Source of the DNA: Pseudomonas tohonis
GTDB taxonomy: Bacteria; Pseudomonadota; Gammaproteobacteria; Pseudomonadales; Pseudomonadaceae
Reading direction: 5' to 3'
Assembly: GCF_012767755.2 (NCBI RefSeq)
Contig: NZ_AP023189.1
Coordinates: 3,598,001 to 3,662,000, forward strand
DNA: 64,000 bases
The translations under genes and the position numbers were made by a program. This document shows, one piece after another, positions 26,295 through 35,122 of the stretch (positions within the stretch are counted from its first letter, which is position 1; each line of letters opens with the position of its first letter). The notes under the pieces are model-generated. The model was not told the DNA's origin. It searched no databases and saw nothing but the letters and a program-made list of their open reading frames with translations.

Positions 26295-26849
26295 ATGCCC
26301 TACAAGAAAACCCTGATCCAATCGCTGACCCTGGCCGCGCTGGCCATCGCCGTTTCCGCCTGCAGCACCCAGCCGGCCGCCCCGGCCAAGGTCGAGGCGC
26401 TGAACAACGAGGACTGGTATCAGATCCGGACCGAGAAGGAGCTGTTCGTCTTCGACGACTACGCCACCTATCGCGGCTTCATGCAGAACGGCACCGCCCC
26501 GCTGAAGAAAGCCACCGGCAAGAAGGACGGCTTCGACCGCGACATCACCCTGATCCTCAAGGCCGACGACCAGGGCAAGGAAGCCAAGACCAGCGCCCAG
26601 CGCTTCCTGGACGTCAGCCTGCCGCCGGCCCAGCCGTTCTACGGCGAGCTGCGTGACGAAGAAGGCATCATCTACGTGTTCAGCCGCTACGGCGACATGA
26701 TGGACATGTACAAGATCGGCGAGCCCACCTTCAGCTACGTCGACATCGGCGGCGGCCCCGACGGCCAGCGCGTGGTCTACGTCCTGACCAAGGAAGAGCC
26801 CAAGCCGGAGAAGCTGATCGCCCAGTTCCGCCGCAACTACGGCATGTGA
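26295..26849 (+). CDS. Predicted lipoprotein of unknown function
   Basis: A 184-residue protein with a basic N-terminus, hydrophobic helix and lipobox VSAC (Cys23), so a secreted lipoprotein. The mature part is charged and rich in aromatic residues, without a domain I recognise. The first ATG (26290) gives only a very short frame; the second (26295) behind GGGGAGGA opens the gene. It is a single-gene unit, with a PhoB-like box upstream and a terminator downstream. Function unknown; phosphate-starvation induction is an inference from the promoter. Confidence 0.85.
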   Translation: MPYKKTLIQSLTLAALAIAVSACSTQPAAPAKVEALNNEDWYQIRTEKELFVFDDYATYRGFMQNGTAPLKKATGKKDGFDRDITLILKADDQGKEAKTSAQRFLDVSLPPAQPFYGELRDEEGIIYVFSRYGDMMDMYKIGEPTFSYVDIGGGPDGQRVVYVLTKEEPKPEKLIAQFRRNYGM

Positions 26850-26870
26850 TCCGCTAAGCACGGTCACCCG

Positions 26871-26900
26871 ACGGCAGCGCCCAGGCGCTGCCGTTTTCAT
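26871..26900 (+). terminator. Rho-independent terminator after the lipoprotein gene
   Basis: An 11-bp stem ACGGCAGCGCC / GGCGCTGCCGT closes a 2-base loop and is followed by TTTCATTT. It lies about 20 bases after the stop codon. Confidence 0.85.
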
Positions 26901-26924
26901 TTGTGCGGAAAATGCGCCGCTCTT

Positions 26925-27168
26925 GTGGGAGCGAATTCATTCGCGAAGAAACCCGGCACCCACCCGCCCATGAACGCCCGTAGGGGCGAATTCATTCGCC
27001 CAAGGGCAACGCAGTTGCCCGCCACGCCCGCGCCCGCACCACCCTCTTGGCCGCACCTGCACCCGCATCCAAGCCCGTATCACCGCCCGCAATCCAAACA
27101 GGAAACCGAGCGGATTGGGACCCTGCGGCAGCGCTGCGCGCTGCCTGGGCGAATGAATTCGCCCCTAC
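26925..27168. repeat. Palindromic repeat copies, including a 189-bp inverted-repeat element
   Basis: A copy of GGAGCGAATTCATTCGC lies at 26928-26945. From 26980 to 27168 a second element is bounded by perfect 22-base inverted repeats (left arm begins GTAGGGGCGAATTCATTCGC). The interior contains further small hairpins and no gene. It fills the space between the lipoprotein gene and the 3' end of feaR. Confidence 0.75.
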
Positions 27169-27187
27169 AGTCGCGCCCCAGGACCAC

Positions 27188-28108
27188 CTAGTGCTGGTAG
27201 CGCTTGCGGTACTCGCCGGGAGAAACGCCGAAGCGCGCCTTGAAGGCGGTGGAGAAATAGCTGGAATCCGAGAAGCCCCAGGAATAGCCGAGGGCGGAAA
27301 GCTTCTGCTCGGCGCCACCCAGGCGCAGGGACTCGGCGCAGAAGTCCAGGCGGCGGTTCTTGATGTACTGCGCCACCACCAGCCCCTTGCGCGAGAACAT
27401 GCGGTACAGGCCACGCACCGAAACCCCCACCTCGCGTGCCAGCAGCTCCGGGCAGAGCTCCTCGGAACGGATGTGCGCATCGATGAAGTCCAGGGTCTTG
27501 CGGAACACCCGCTCATGCACGTCGCCCTCGGCATCGACGGCGCTGATGGCCGGGCGCAGCAGGCTGACCACCGCGTCCAGGGTCGCCTCGCTCTCGTGCT
27601 GGCTGAGGCACTCGTGCTGGCTGGCCTCCAGCACCAGGCGATGTGTGAGCAGCGCGATCGGCGAGGTGGCGGCGATCTTCTGCGCGCAACGCACGCTGCC
27701 GTAGCGCAGGTTCTGCTCCACCAGGTGGCGCGGCAGGATCAACGACAGCTGCCGGGAATTGGCGCCGTAGGTGAAGTCGCTGGGCAGCGAGGAGTCGATC
27801 AGAGTGATGTCGCCGGGCGCCAGGCGCACGCGGTTGCCGCCCTGTTCCATGTTCGCCTCGCCCTGCAGCTGGAAGGCGGCGAAGAAATGCCGGCTGTCGC
27901 TCTGCGCCACCTCGTGCTCGGTGCGATAGAGCCGGGCCTGGGCGACATCGACGAAGCTCAGCTTGATGGCGCCGGACTTGTATTCGCGGACCGCCCCGGA
28001 GAATTCATCCCCGAGGGTCTTGGCGCAGAAGCGTCCGCATACCTGGTTGATCCGCTGCAGCCATTCGTCGAAGCGGTCGGTTCTCAGTGCACGTGCAGTC
28101 ATGGCCAT
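27188..28108 (-). CDS. feaR: AraC-family regulator of aromatic amine catabolism FeaR
   Basis: Regulator of 306 residues closely resembling E. coli FeaR over its whole length; shared stretches include WLxxINQVCG, APGDITLIDSS in the cupin-like N-terminal domain and LYRMFSRKGLVVAQYIKNRR in the helix-turn-helix region. E. coli FeaR activates the tynA and feaB genes for 2-phenylethylamine oxidation. Here it sits next to the paa cluster and about 23 kb from aauBEDA, the likely amine oxidation genes. The start at 28108 has AGAGG upstream. FeaR-like sites are proposed upstream of the porin and aauB. No feaB-type aldehyde dehydrogenase is adjacent. Confidence 0.9.
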   Translation of the reverse strand: MAMTARALRTDRFDEWLQRINQVCGRFCAKTLGDEFSGAVREYKSGAIKLSFVDVAQARLYRTEHEVAQSDSRHFFAAFQLQGEANMEQGGNRVRLAPGDITLIDSSLPSDFTYGANSRQLSLILPRHLVEQNLRYGSVRCAQKIAATSPIALLTHRLVLEASQHECLSQHESEATLDAVVSLLRPAISAVDAEGDVHERVFRKTLDFIDAHIRSEELCPELLAREVGVSVRGLYRMFSRKGLVVAQYIKNRRLDFCAESLRLGGAEQKLSALGYSWGFSDSSYFSTAFKARFGVSPGEYRKRYQH

Positions 28109-28140
28109 GGAGCCTCTGGCTAGCTTTCTTATTGTTATTC

Positions 28141-28162
28141 AAGGCCGCATCGAGGCGGCCTT
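28141..28162. terminator. Hairpin between paaX and feaR
   Basis: AAGGCCGC / GCGGCCTT with a six-base loop lies in the 151-base gap. T-rich sequence flanks it on the plus strand only weakly, so it may be a terminator for paaYX or an unrelated hairpin. Confidence 0.4.
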
Positions 28163-28259
28163 CGTTCATTCTTCCTCCGTGCCATCCCGCAACCTGCGGT
28201 GCGGCCCGGCGGGACACGCCAAGCACTTCGCCCTCCAGGGCATTTCGAGACAGGGAGCC

Positions 28260-29183
28260 CTATTTAAGCCCGCCGAATCGCCGATAGAAACTTTCGCCGA
28301 CATCCGGCAGGGGTCCGTCTGCGGTTTCCAGTGCGCCATTGAGCCATTCCTCGGCCTTGGCTTGCACCAGGCGATAGATATTGCGGCACAACTGGCGCGC
28401 CGCACGCCCTTCCCAGTCGCCCGGCAACAGCTCGTCGGGCAGCTGCGGGTCGCGCAGCAGCAATTTGCGGTACTCGTGTATCAGCAGGGTTCGTGCCAGG
28501 AAGCAGTCCTGCGGCTGCAGCGCCTCCTGTTCGCGCAGCGCCTGCCACAGCGGGCGGAACAGCTGGATGAATTCGCTGTAGTGCGCCGCCAGCTCGTCGA
28601 TGTTCCAGCTCTCGCGAACCTGCATGCGCAGGGCCCTGGAGGCGAGCACATCCTGGGCGGTGGTCTCGAAGACGATGGTTTCCTCCAGGGCCTCGAGGTC
28701 CTGCAGGGTGGCGTTCACATCCACGCGGTCGCAGCGCGGGCAGGCCAGCACGATGGGGGAAATCGCACCAAAACCTTGCCATTCCAGTTCCTCGCGCACC
28801 TGTTTGCGCTTCTCCTGGGGCAGCTGCGAGAGCATCACCAGGCACCAAGAACCGTCCCAGGCCGGCAGGCTGGAGCTGTACACCCGCTTGAAGGCCTTCT
28901 CGAAACGCCGCCGCCCGGTGCCGGTGAGGCTGTAGTAGCTGCGCCGGCCGACCTTCTCGGCGGTGAGCCAGCCTTCCTTGGTCAGGCGGAAGATCGAGGT
29001 GCGGATCAGGCGCTCGTTGACGCCGATCGGCTCCAGCAGCTGGATCAGGCTGCCCAGCCACACGGTGCCGCCATGGGGCTCGATGGCATCGCCGTAGAGG
29101 GTGATGATCAGGGAGCTGGCGCGCAGCGGCGTCTGCTCCTGGAAACGGGTGATGAGGTGCTGCAGGGGAGCGAGGGACGTCAT
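28260..29183 (-). CDS. paaX: Phenylacetic acid degradation operon repressor PaaX
   Basis: GntR-like repressor of 307 residues, the usual PaaX length. It releases DNA on binding phenylacetyl-CoA. The N-terminal winged helix includes SLIITLYGDAIEPHGGTVWLG and RTSIFRLTKEGWL; a middle stretch contains the CPRC motif. I chose the ATG at 29183 (MTSLAPLQHL), matching PaaX N-termini; a longer in-frame start would overlap paaY. It lies 67 bases downstream of paaY on the same strand. Candidate operators are the TTGTATC sites at 29951, 30148 and 38753. Confidence 0.94.
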   Translation of the reverse strand: MTSLAPLQHLITRFQEQTPLRASSLIITLYGDAIEPHGGTVWLGSLIQLLEPIGVNERLIRTSIFRLTKEGWLTAEKVGRRSYYSLTGTGRRRFEKAFKRVYSSSLPAWDGSWCLVMLSQLPQEKRKQVREELEWQGFGAISPIVLACPRCDRVDVNATLQDLEALEETIVFETTAQDVLASRALRMQVRESWNIDELAAHYSEFIQLFRPLWQALREQEALQPQDCFLARTLLIHEYRKLLLRDPQLPDELLPGDWEGRAARQLCRNIYRLVQAKAEEWLNGALETADGPLPDVGESFYRRFGGLK

Positions 29184-29250
29184 GGGCGAACCGGGCGCTG
29201 GAAAGTTGCCGAATATACCCGTCGCATCGGCGCGCTGACCACAGCCGCAC

Positions 29251-29847
29251 TCACGCCGACTCCCCCTTCGGACGCAGTCCATCGACACGGTTGCGCGGGC
29301 GACCGGCCTCCACCGCCGCCAGCGGCTCGCAGGCCACCAGGCTGGCCATGCAGCGCCGCGCCAGCACCTGGTACTCCCGGGTGCCGCGCTGCTTCCAGGC
29401 CACCTCCTCGTCGCCGAGGCGGCGCTTCACCTCGGCCGGGGCACCCATGACCAGGGACTGCTCCGGGCACTCGAAGCGCGCCTTGACGAAGGCCGCGGCG
29501 GAGACGAAGGAGCGCGCACCGATATGCGCGCCATCCATCACCACCGCATTCATGCCCACCAGGGCGTCCTCGCCGATGCGGCAGCCGTGCAGCACCGCGC
29601 CGTGGCCGATATGGCCGTTGCGCTCCACCACCGTGTCGCTTTCCGGGAAGCCGTGCATCACGCAGGTGTCCTGGAGGTTGGCGCCCTCCTCCAGGACGAT
29701 CCGCCCGAAGTCGCCGCGCAGGCTGGCCAGCGGGCCCACATAGCAGTTGGGGCCGATGATCACGTCGCCGATCAGCACCGCCGATGGGTGCACGTAGGCG
29801 CTCGGGTCCACCACCGGAACCAGGCCGTCGAGGCTGTAGCAGGTCAT
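29251..29847 (-). CDS. paaY: Phenylacetic acid degradation thioesterase PaaY
   Basis: Left-handed beta-helix protein of 198 residues of the gamma-carbonic-anhydrase fold. PaaY is a thioesterase that hydrolyses dead-end CoA esters such as 2-hydroxycyclohepta-1,4,6-triene-1-formyl-CoA and helps relieve PaaX-type repression. The hexapeptide repeats and the motif [13 protein letters not shown] are clear. The ATG at 29847 ([14 protein letters not shown]) matches the E. coli PaaY N-terminus; the ribosome site in front is weak. It is divergent from paaF and shares the regulatory region with it. Confidence 0.93.
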   Translation of the reverse strand: MTCYSLDGLVPVVDPSAYVHPSAVLIGDVIIGPNCYVGPLASLRGDFGRIVLEEGANLQDTCVMHGFPESDTVVERNGHIGHGAVLHGCRIGEDALVGMNAVVMDGAHIGARSFVSAAAFVKARFECPEQSLVMGAPAEVKRRLGDEEVAWKQRGTREYQVLARRCMASLVACEPLAAVEAGRPRNRVDGLRPKGESA

Positions 29848-29950
29848 GGCGCAACACCCCGCGCGATGGGTTGAAGCAGGAAAAGGCGGCTCATGGTCGA
29901 TCCTCGCAAGCGGATACCGCGACAAAAAGCGATGCGGCAGGCGAGGCAAC

Positions 29951-29964
29951 TTGTATCACATCAT
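29951..29964. promoter_or_regulatory. Candidate PaaX site in front of paaY
   Basis: TTGTATCACATCAT on the plus strand reads TGTGATACAAGTT across the other, matching about ten of thirteen positions of the E. coli PaaX core as I recall it (TRTGATTCGYGWT). It lies about 100 bases upstream of paaY and is related to the sites at 30148 and 38753. Confidence 0.5.
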
Positions 29965-30125
29965 TTTTATCGGATAAAGCCAGCGATCGCGTATCGGTTG
30001 ACGCAACGCCACCGACTGCCGCCTGCAACCCGCATGAATACTGGAAAGCAACCGCACACCCAGACAAAAGGACAGCGCCGACCACGCCGGGAAACGCAAG
30101 GAGACGCCCCATTAAAGACACACAA

Positions 30126-30170
30126 ATACAATTCAATACTTATTGTTTTGTATCGCTTCATGCGTATACT
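30126..30170 (+). promoter_or_regulatory. paaF promoter with overlapping 28-bp palindromic operator
   Basis: A 28-base imperfect palindrome (30126-30153) has ends ATACAA and TTGTAT and inner arms CAATA / TATTG, symmetric at 22 of 28 positions. It overlaps a likely -35 ATTGTT (30142-30147), followed after 17 bases by a -10 TATACT (30165-30170). The arrangement is that of a repressor operator covering the promoter, most simply for PaaX. paaF starts about 97 bases downstream. Confidence 0.6.
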
Positions 30171-30266
30171 CCGGCAAACGCCAGCCCGCCCCTCGGACGG
30201 ATGCCTGGCCATCCAACAACAAATGCCGGCCCAGATGCCGTGCGTGCGCCGTGAGGGCCCCTTCCA

Positions 30267-31040
30267 ATGCCCCAGACTCTCGTCGTCCTGCCACCGGATA
30301 GAGGCGTGCGCCTCATCACCCTGCAACGCCCGGAGGCGCTCAACGCCCTGAACACCCAGCTGCTGGGCGAACTGGCACTGGAACTGGACGACGCCGAGCG
30401 CGACCCACAGACCCGCGTGGTGGTGCTCACCGGCAGCCGCAAGGCCTTCGCCGCCGGCGCCGACATCAACGAGATGGCCGAGCGCGACCTGGTCGGCATC
30501 CTCGACGACCCGCGCCAGGCCCACTGGCAACGCATCGCCCGCTTCCCCAAACCCCTGATAGCCGCAGTCAACGGTTTCGCCCTGGGCGGCGGCTGCGAGC
30601 TGGCCATGCACGCCGACATCCTCATCGCCGGCGAGGACGCCCGCTTCGGCCAGCCGGAAATCAACCTCGGCATCATGCCGGGCGCCGGCGGCACCCAGCG
30701 CCTGCTGCGCGCCGTGGGCAAGTCCCTGGCCATGCAGATGGTGCTCAGCGGCGAGGCCATCGACGCCCGCCACGCCCAGCGCGCCGGCCTGGTGAGCGAA
30801 GTGACCCAGCCGGAATTCACCGTCGAGCGCGCCCTGGCCATCGCCCGCGTCATCGCCAGCAAGGCACCTCTCGCCTTGCGACTGGCCAAGGAGGCGCTGC
30901 TCAAGGCCGAAGACACCGACCTCGCCAGCGGCCTGCGCTTCGAGCGCCACGCCTTCACCTTGCTGGCCGGCACCGCCGACCGCGCGGAAGGCCTCGCCGC
31001 CTTCCGCGAGAAACGCACCCCCGAATTCACCGGCCGCTGA
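30267..31040 (+). CDS. paaF: 2,3-dehydroadipyl-CoA hydratase PaaF
   Basis: Enoyl-CoA hydratase of the crotonase family, 257 residues. It hydrates 2,3-didehydroadipyl-CoA to 3-hydroxyadipyl-CoA in the lower phenylacetate pathway. Both catalytic glutamates are in place: Glu111 (GGGCELAM) and Glu131 (GQPEINLGIMPGAGGTQR). First gene of paaFGHIJK. The distinction from PaaG rests on these two Glu residues and on gene order. Confidence 0.93.
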   Translation: MPQTLVVLPPDRGVRLITLQRPEALNALNTQLLGELALELDDAERDPQTRVVVLTGSRKAFAAGADINEMAERDLVGILDDPRQAHWQRIARFPKPLIAAVNGFALGGGCELAMHADILIAGEDARFGQPEINLGIMPGAGGTQRLLRAVGKSLAMQMVLSGEAIDARHAQRAGLVSEVTQPEFTVERALAIARVIASKAPLALRLAKEALLKAEDTDLASGLRFERHAFTLLAGTADRAEGLAAFREKRTPEFTGR

Positions 31041-31078
31041 CCCGGCCGCCCACCACTCGACTCCATAGAGCGCACGCC

Positions 31079-31870
31079 ATGAATTTCGAGCACATCCTGT
31101 TTTCCATCGAGGCAGGGGTCGCCACCCTCAGCCTCAACCGCCCCGAACAGCTGAACAGCTTCAACGCCGCCATGCACGGCGAGGTCCGCGAGGCCCTCAA
31201 GCGCGTGCGCCAGGACCCGGAGGTGCGCGTATTGCTGCTCACCGGCGAAGGCCGTGGCTTCTGTGCCGGGCAGGACCTGGCCGACCGCAATGTCGCGCCG
31301 GGCGCCGAGATGCCCGACCTGGGGCTGTCCATCGAGCGCTTCTACAACCCGCTGATCCGCGCCCTGCGCGACCTGCCGCTGCCGGTGATCTGCGCGGTCA
31401 ACGGCGTGGCCGCCGGCGCCGGCGCCAACATCCCGCTGGCCTGCGACCTGGTGCTGGCGGCGCGTTCGGCCAGCTTCATCCAGGCCTTCTGCAAGATCGG
31501 CCTGGTCCCCGATTCCGGCGGCACCTGGAGCCTGCCGCGCCTGGTCGGCATGGCCCGCGCCAAGGCCCTGGCCCTGCTGGGCGACCGGCTGAGCGCCGAG
31601 CAGGCCGAGCAATGGGGGCTGATCCACCGCGTGGTGGACGACGCCGCGCTGCGCGACGAGGCCCTCAAGCTGGCACGCCACCTGGCCACCCAGCCCACCT
31701 ACGGGCTGGCCCTGATCAAGCGCGCCCTCAACGCCAGCCTGGACAACGGTTTCGACCAGCAGCTCGAGCTGGAGCGCGACCTGCAGCGCCTGGCCGGGCG
31801 CAGCGAGGACTACCGCGAGGGCGTGGGCGCCTTCATGGAGAAACGCACCCCGAGCTTCAAAGGACGCTGA
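31079..31870 (+). CDS. paaG: 1,2-epoxyphenylacetyl-CoA isomerase PaaG
   Basis: Crotonase-fold isomerase of 263 residues. It converts the ring epoxide of phenylacetyl-CoA to the oxepin and later shifts a double bond during beta-oxidation. Unlike PaaF it lacks the hydratase glutamate pair; instead Asp145 in KIGLVPDSGGTW occupies the catalytic place, as in other PaaG proteins. FCAGQDL marks the oxyanion region. It follows paaF by 38 bases and precedes paaH by 4. Confidence 0.93.
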   Translation: MNFEHILFSIEAGVATLSLNRPEQLNSFNAAMHGEVREALKRVRQDPEVRVLLLTGEGRGFCAGQDLADRNVAPGAEMPDLGLSIERFYNPLIRALRDLPLPVICAVNGVAAGAGANIPLACDLVLAARSASFIQAFCKIGLVPDSGGTWSLPRLVGMARAKALALLGDRLSAEQAEQWGLIHRVVDDAALRDEALKLARHLATQPTYGLALIKRALNASLDNGFDQQLELERDLQRLAGRSEDYREGVGAFMEKRTPSFKGR

Positions 31871-31874
31871 GCCC

Positions 31875-33398
31875 ATGCACGCCCTGAACAAGGAAACCCC
31901 GGTGGCCGTGATCGGCGCTGGCGCCATGGGCGCCGGCATCGCCCAGGTCGCCGCCCAGGCCGGGCACCCGGTGCGCCTGTACGACACCCGCACCGGCGCC
32001 GCCGCCCAGGCCATCGCCGGCATCGACCGGCAGCTCGCGCGCCTGGTGGAGAAAGGCAAGCTGGACGCCGCCACCCATGTCGCCACCCTCGCCCGCCTGC
32101 GCCCGGCCGATGAGCTGGAGGCGCTGGCCGACGCCGGCCTGGTGATCGAGGCGATCGTCGAGAAGCTGGAGATCAAGCGCGAGCTGCTGCAGCGGCTGGA
32201 AGCGCTGTGCGCGCCGGGCTGCATCCTCGCCAGCAACACCTCGTCGCTGTCCATCACCAGCCTCGCCGCCGGCCTGCGGCACCCGGGCCGCGTGCTCGGC
32301 ATGCACTTCTTCAACCCGGCGCCACTGATGGCGCTGGTGGAGATCGTCTCCGGCCTCGACAGCGAGCCGGCGCTGGCCGGCTGCCTGTTCGAAACCGCCC
32401 GCGCCTGGGGCAAGCAGCCGGTGCACGCGCGCTCCACCCCCGGCTTCATCGTCAACCGCGTGGCGCGCCCCTTCTATGCCGAAAGCCTGCGCCTGCTGCA
32501 GGAAGGCGCGGCCGACTGCGCCACCCTGGACGCCCTCATGCGCGAGGCCGGCGGCTTCCGCATGGGCGCCTTCGAGCTCACCGACCTGATCGGCCACGAC
32601 GTCAACTACGCCGTCACCTGCTCGGTGTTCGACGCCTACTACGGCGACGCCCGCTTCCAGCCCTCACTGATCCAGAAGGAGCTGGTGGAAGCCGGCCGCC
32701 TGGGACGCAAGAGCGGCCGGGGCTTCTATGACTACAGCGAAGGCGCCGAACGTCCGCAGCCCTCCACACTCGCCAGCACGGCGACGGTGGAGGCCTGCGC
32801 CCTGGAGGGCGACCTCGGTACCGCCCAGCCCCTGGCACAGCGCCTGGAACGGGCCGGCGTGCAGGTCACCCGCCGTGACGGTGCCGGGCTGCTGCGGGTC
32901 GGCGACGCCACCCTGGCCCTGAGCGACGGCCGCCTGGCCACCCAGCGCGCCCGCGAGGACGGCCTCGACAACCTGGTGCTGCTGGACCTCGCCCTCGACT
33001 ACGGCCGCACCGAGCGCCTCGGCATCAGCTGGGCGGCCGGCACCCGCCAGGGCGCCATCGACGCGGCCGTCGCCCTGCTCGCCCGCGCCGGCATCGGTGC
33101 CAGCCCGCTGGCGGACGTCCCCGGCCTCGCCGTGCTGCGCACCGTGGCCATGCTCGCCAACGAAGGCGCCGACGCCCTGCTCCACGGGGTCGCCAGCGCC
33201 GCCGACATCGACCTGGCCATGTGCGCCGGGGTCAATTACCCGCGCGGCCCGCTGGCCTGGGCCGACACCATCGGCCTTCCCCAGGTGCTGCGGACCCTGG
33301 ACAACCTGCAGGCCGCCTATGGCGAGCCGCGCTACCGCCCCTCGCTGGCCCTGCGCCGCCGGGTGGCCGAAGGGAGGACCCTGCATGACCAACCGTGA
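31875..33398 (+). CDS. paaH: 3-hydroxyadipyl-CoA dehydrogenase PaaH
   Basis: NAD-dependent 3-hydroxyacyl-CoA dehydrogenase of 507 residues with a duplicated C-terminal helical domain, as usual for PaaH. The Rossmann motif GAGAMGAGIAQ is at residues 14-24, and the catalytic-type segment GMHFFNPAPLM follows. It oxidises (S)-3-hydroxyadipyl-CoA to 3-oxoadipyl-CoA. The stop lies 14 bases inside paaI. Confidence 0.95.
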   Translation: MHALNKETPVAVIGAGAMGAGIAQVAAQAGHPVRLYDTRTGAAAQAIAGIDRQLARLVEKGKLDAATHVATLARLRPADELEALADAGLVIEAIVEKLEIKRELLQRLEALCAPGCILASNTSSLSITSLAAGLRHPGRVLGMHFFNPAPLMALVEIVSGLDSEPALAGCLFETARAWGKQPVHARSTPGFIVNRVARPFYAESLRLLQEGAADCATLDALMREAGGFRMGAFELTDLIGHDVNYAVTCSVFDAYYGDARFQPSLIQKELVEAGRLGRKSGRGFYDYSEGAERPQPSTLASTATVEACALEGDLGTAQPLAQRLERAGVQVTRRDGAGLLRVGDATLALSDGRLATQRAREDGLDNLVLLDLALDYGRTERLGISWAAGTRQGAIDAAVALLARAGIGASPLADVPGLAVLRTVAMLANEGADALLHGVASAADIDLAMCAGVNYPRGPLAWADTIGLPQVLRTLDNLQAAYGEPRYRPSLALRRRVAEGRTLHDQP

Positions 33399-33834
33399 AG
33401 CCCTGTCGCTGGCCGAGGCCTGCGCCAGCACCCTGTACGAACGCGACGCCGCCAGCCAGGCCATGGGCATGCGCCTGCTCTCGGTGGCCCCCGGTGCCGC
33501 GCGCGTGGGCATGAGCGTGCGCGCCGACATGCTGCAAGGCGTGGGCACCTGCCATGGCGGCCACCTGTTCGCCCTGGCCGACTCGGCCTTCGCCTTCGCC
33601 TGCAACACCTACAACGAAGTCACCGTGGCCATCGGCTGCAGCATCGACTACGTGGCCCCGGCGCACCTGGGCGACACCCTCACCGCCCAGGCCACCGAAC
33701 AGAGCCGCAGCGGCCGCACCGGCAACTACCACGTGCGCATCGAGAACCAGAACGGGCAGCTGATCGCCCTGTTCCACGGCAAGTCCTACAAGGTGCGCGG
33801 CACCCTGCTCGACGAGGAATCCCTGCATGAATGA
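33385..33834 (+). CDS. paaI: Hydroxyphenylacetyl-CoA thioesterase PaaI
   Basis: Hotdog-fold thioesterase of 149 residues that hydrolyses ring-hydroxylated phenylacetyl-CoA by-products and rescues trapped CoA. The signature [17 protein letters not shown] includes the catalytic Asp66. The ATG at 33385 has the ribosome site GGGAGGA; longer open sequence upstream belongs to paaH. Its end overlaps the paaJ start by 8 bases. Confidence 0.94.
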   Translation: MTNREALSLAEACASTLYERDAASQAMGMRLLSVAPGAARVGMSVRADMLQGVGTCHGGHLFALADSAFAFACNTYNEVTVAIGCSIDYVAPAHLGDTLTAQATEQSRSGRTGNYHVRIENQNGQLIALFHGKSYKVRGTLLDEESLHE

Positions 33835-35032
33835 CGCCCTGATCATCGACGCCGTGCGCACGCCCATCGGGCGCTATGCCGGCGCCCTGTCCTCCGTTCG
33901 CGCCGACGACCTCGGCGCGGTGCCGATCCGCGCCCTGATGCAGCGCCACCCCGAGCTGGACTGGAGCGCCGTCGACGACGTGATCTACGGCTGCGCCAAC
34001 CAGGCCGGCGAAGACAACCGCAACGTCGCGCGCATGGCCGCCCTGCTCGCCGGCCTGCCGGTCACGGTGCCCGGCACCACCCTCAACCGCCTGTGCGGCT
34101 CGGGGCTGGACGCCATCGGCAGCGCCGCCCGCGCCCTGCGCTGCGGCGAGGCCGGGCTGATGCTGGCCGGCGGCGTGGAATCCATGTCCCGCGCGCCCTT
34201 CGTGATGGGCAAGTCCGAGCAGGCCTTCGGCCGCAGCGCGGAGCTGTTCGACACCACCATCGGCTGGCGCTTCGTCAACCGCTTGATGAAGCACCAGTAC
34301 GGCATCGACTCCATGCCCGAGACGGCGGAGAACGTCGCCGAGCAGTTCGGCATCAGCCGCGCCGACCAGGACGCCTTCGCCCTGCGCAGCCAGCTCAAGG
34401 CCGCCGCCGCCCAGGCCAGCGGTCGACTGGCGAAGGAGATCGTCCCGGTGGAGATCCCCCAGCGCAAAGGCCCGTCGAAGTGGGTGGAGCACGACGAACA
34501 CCCGCGCGGCGACACCACCCTTGAGCAGCTCTCGCGCCTCGGCACGCCCTTCCGCGAAGGCGGCAGCGTCACCGCCGGCAACGCCTCCGGCGTCAACGAC
34601 GGCGCCTGCGCCCTGCTGCTGGCCAGTGCCGATGCCGCCCGGCGCTTCGGCCTCAGGCCACGCGCCCGGGTGGTGGCCATGGCCTGCGCCGGGGTCGAGC
34701 CGCGCATCATGGGCATCGGCCCGGTGCCGGCCACGCGCAAGGTGCTGGCCCTCGCCGGCCTGTCGCTCGCCGACATGGACGTGATCGAACTCAACGAAGC
34801 CTTCGCCGCCCAGGGCCTGGCCGTGCTGCGCGAGCTGAAACCGGCCGACGACGATCCACGGGTCAACCCCAACGGCGGCGCCATCGCCCTGGGCCACCCG
34901 CTGGGCATGAGCGGCGCGCGCCTGGTCACCACCGCGCTGCACGAACTGGAAGCCCGCTCCGGCCGCTACGCCCTCTGCACCATGTGCATCGGCGTCGGCC
35001 AGGGGATCGCCCTGGTCATCGAAAAACTGTAA
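33827..35032 (+). CDS. paaJ: 3-oxoadipyl-CoA/3-oxo-5,6-dehydrosuberyl-CoA thiolase PaaJ
   Basis: Thiolase of 401 residues that cleaves 3-oxoadipyl-CoA to succinyl-CoA and acetyl-CoA, and also the 3-oxo-5,6-dehydrosuberyl-CoA intermediate. The acylated cysteine is Cys90 ([11 protein letters not shown]); His in [16 protein letters not shown] and Cys in [10 protein letters not shown] complete the active site. Synteny with paaI and paaK supports PaaJ rather than the near-identical PcaF of the beta-ketoadipate pathway. Confidence 0.93.
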   Translation: MNDALIIDAVRTPIGRYAGALSSVRADDLGAVPIRALMQRHPELDWSAVDDVIYGCANQAGEDNRNVARMAALLAGLPVTVPGTTLNRLCGSGLDAIGSAARALRCGEAGLMLAGGVESMSRAPFVMGKSEQAFGRSAELFDTTIGWRFVNRLMKHQYGIDSMPETAENVAEQFGISRADQDAFALRSQLKAAAAQASGRLAKEIVPVEIPQRKGPSKWVEHDEHPRGDTTLEQLSRLGTPFREGGSVTAGNASGVNDGACALLLASADAARRFGLRPRARVVAMACAGVEPRIMGIGPVPATRKVLALAGLSLADMDVIELNEAFAAQGLAVLRELKPADDDPRVNPNGGAIALGHPLGMSGARLVTTALHELEARSGRYALCTMCIGVGQGIALVIEKL

Positions 35033-35122
35033 CCGCCACACCGGGCCGGGAAGGCCGGGAGTATCCTGCCTTCCTGCACTCAGGCGCCCAGCGCCACGCA
35101 CAAGAACAATACGAGTGATGAA

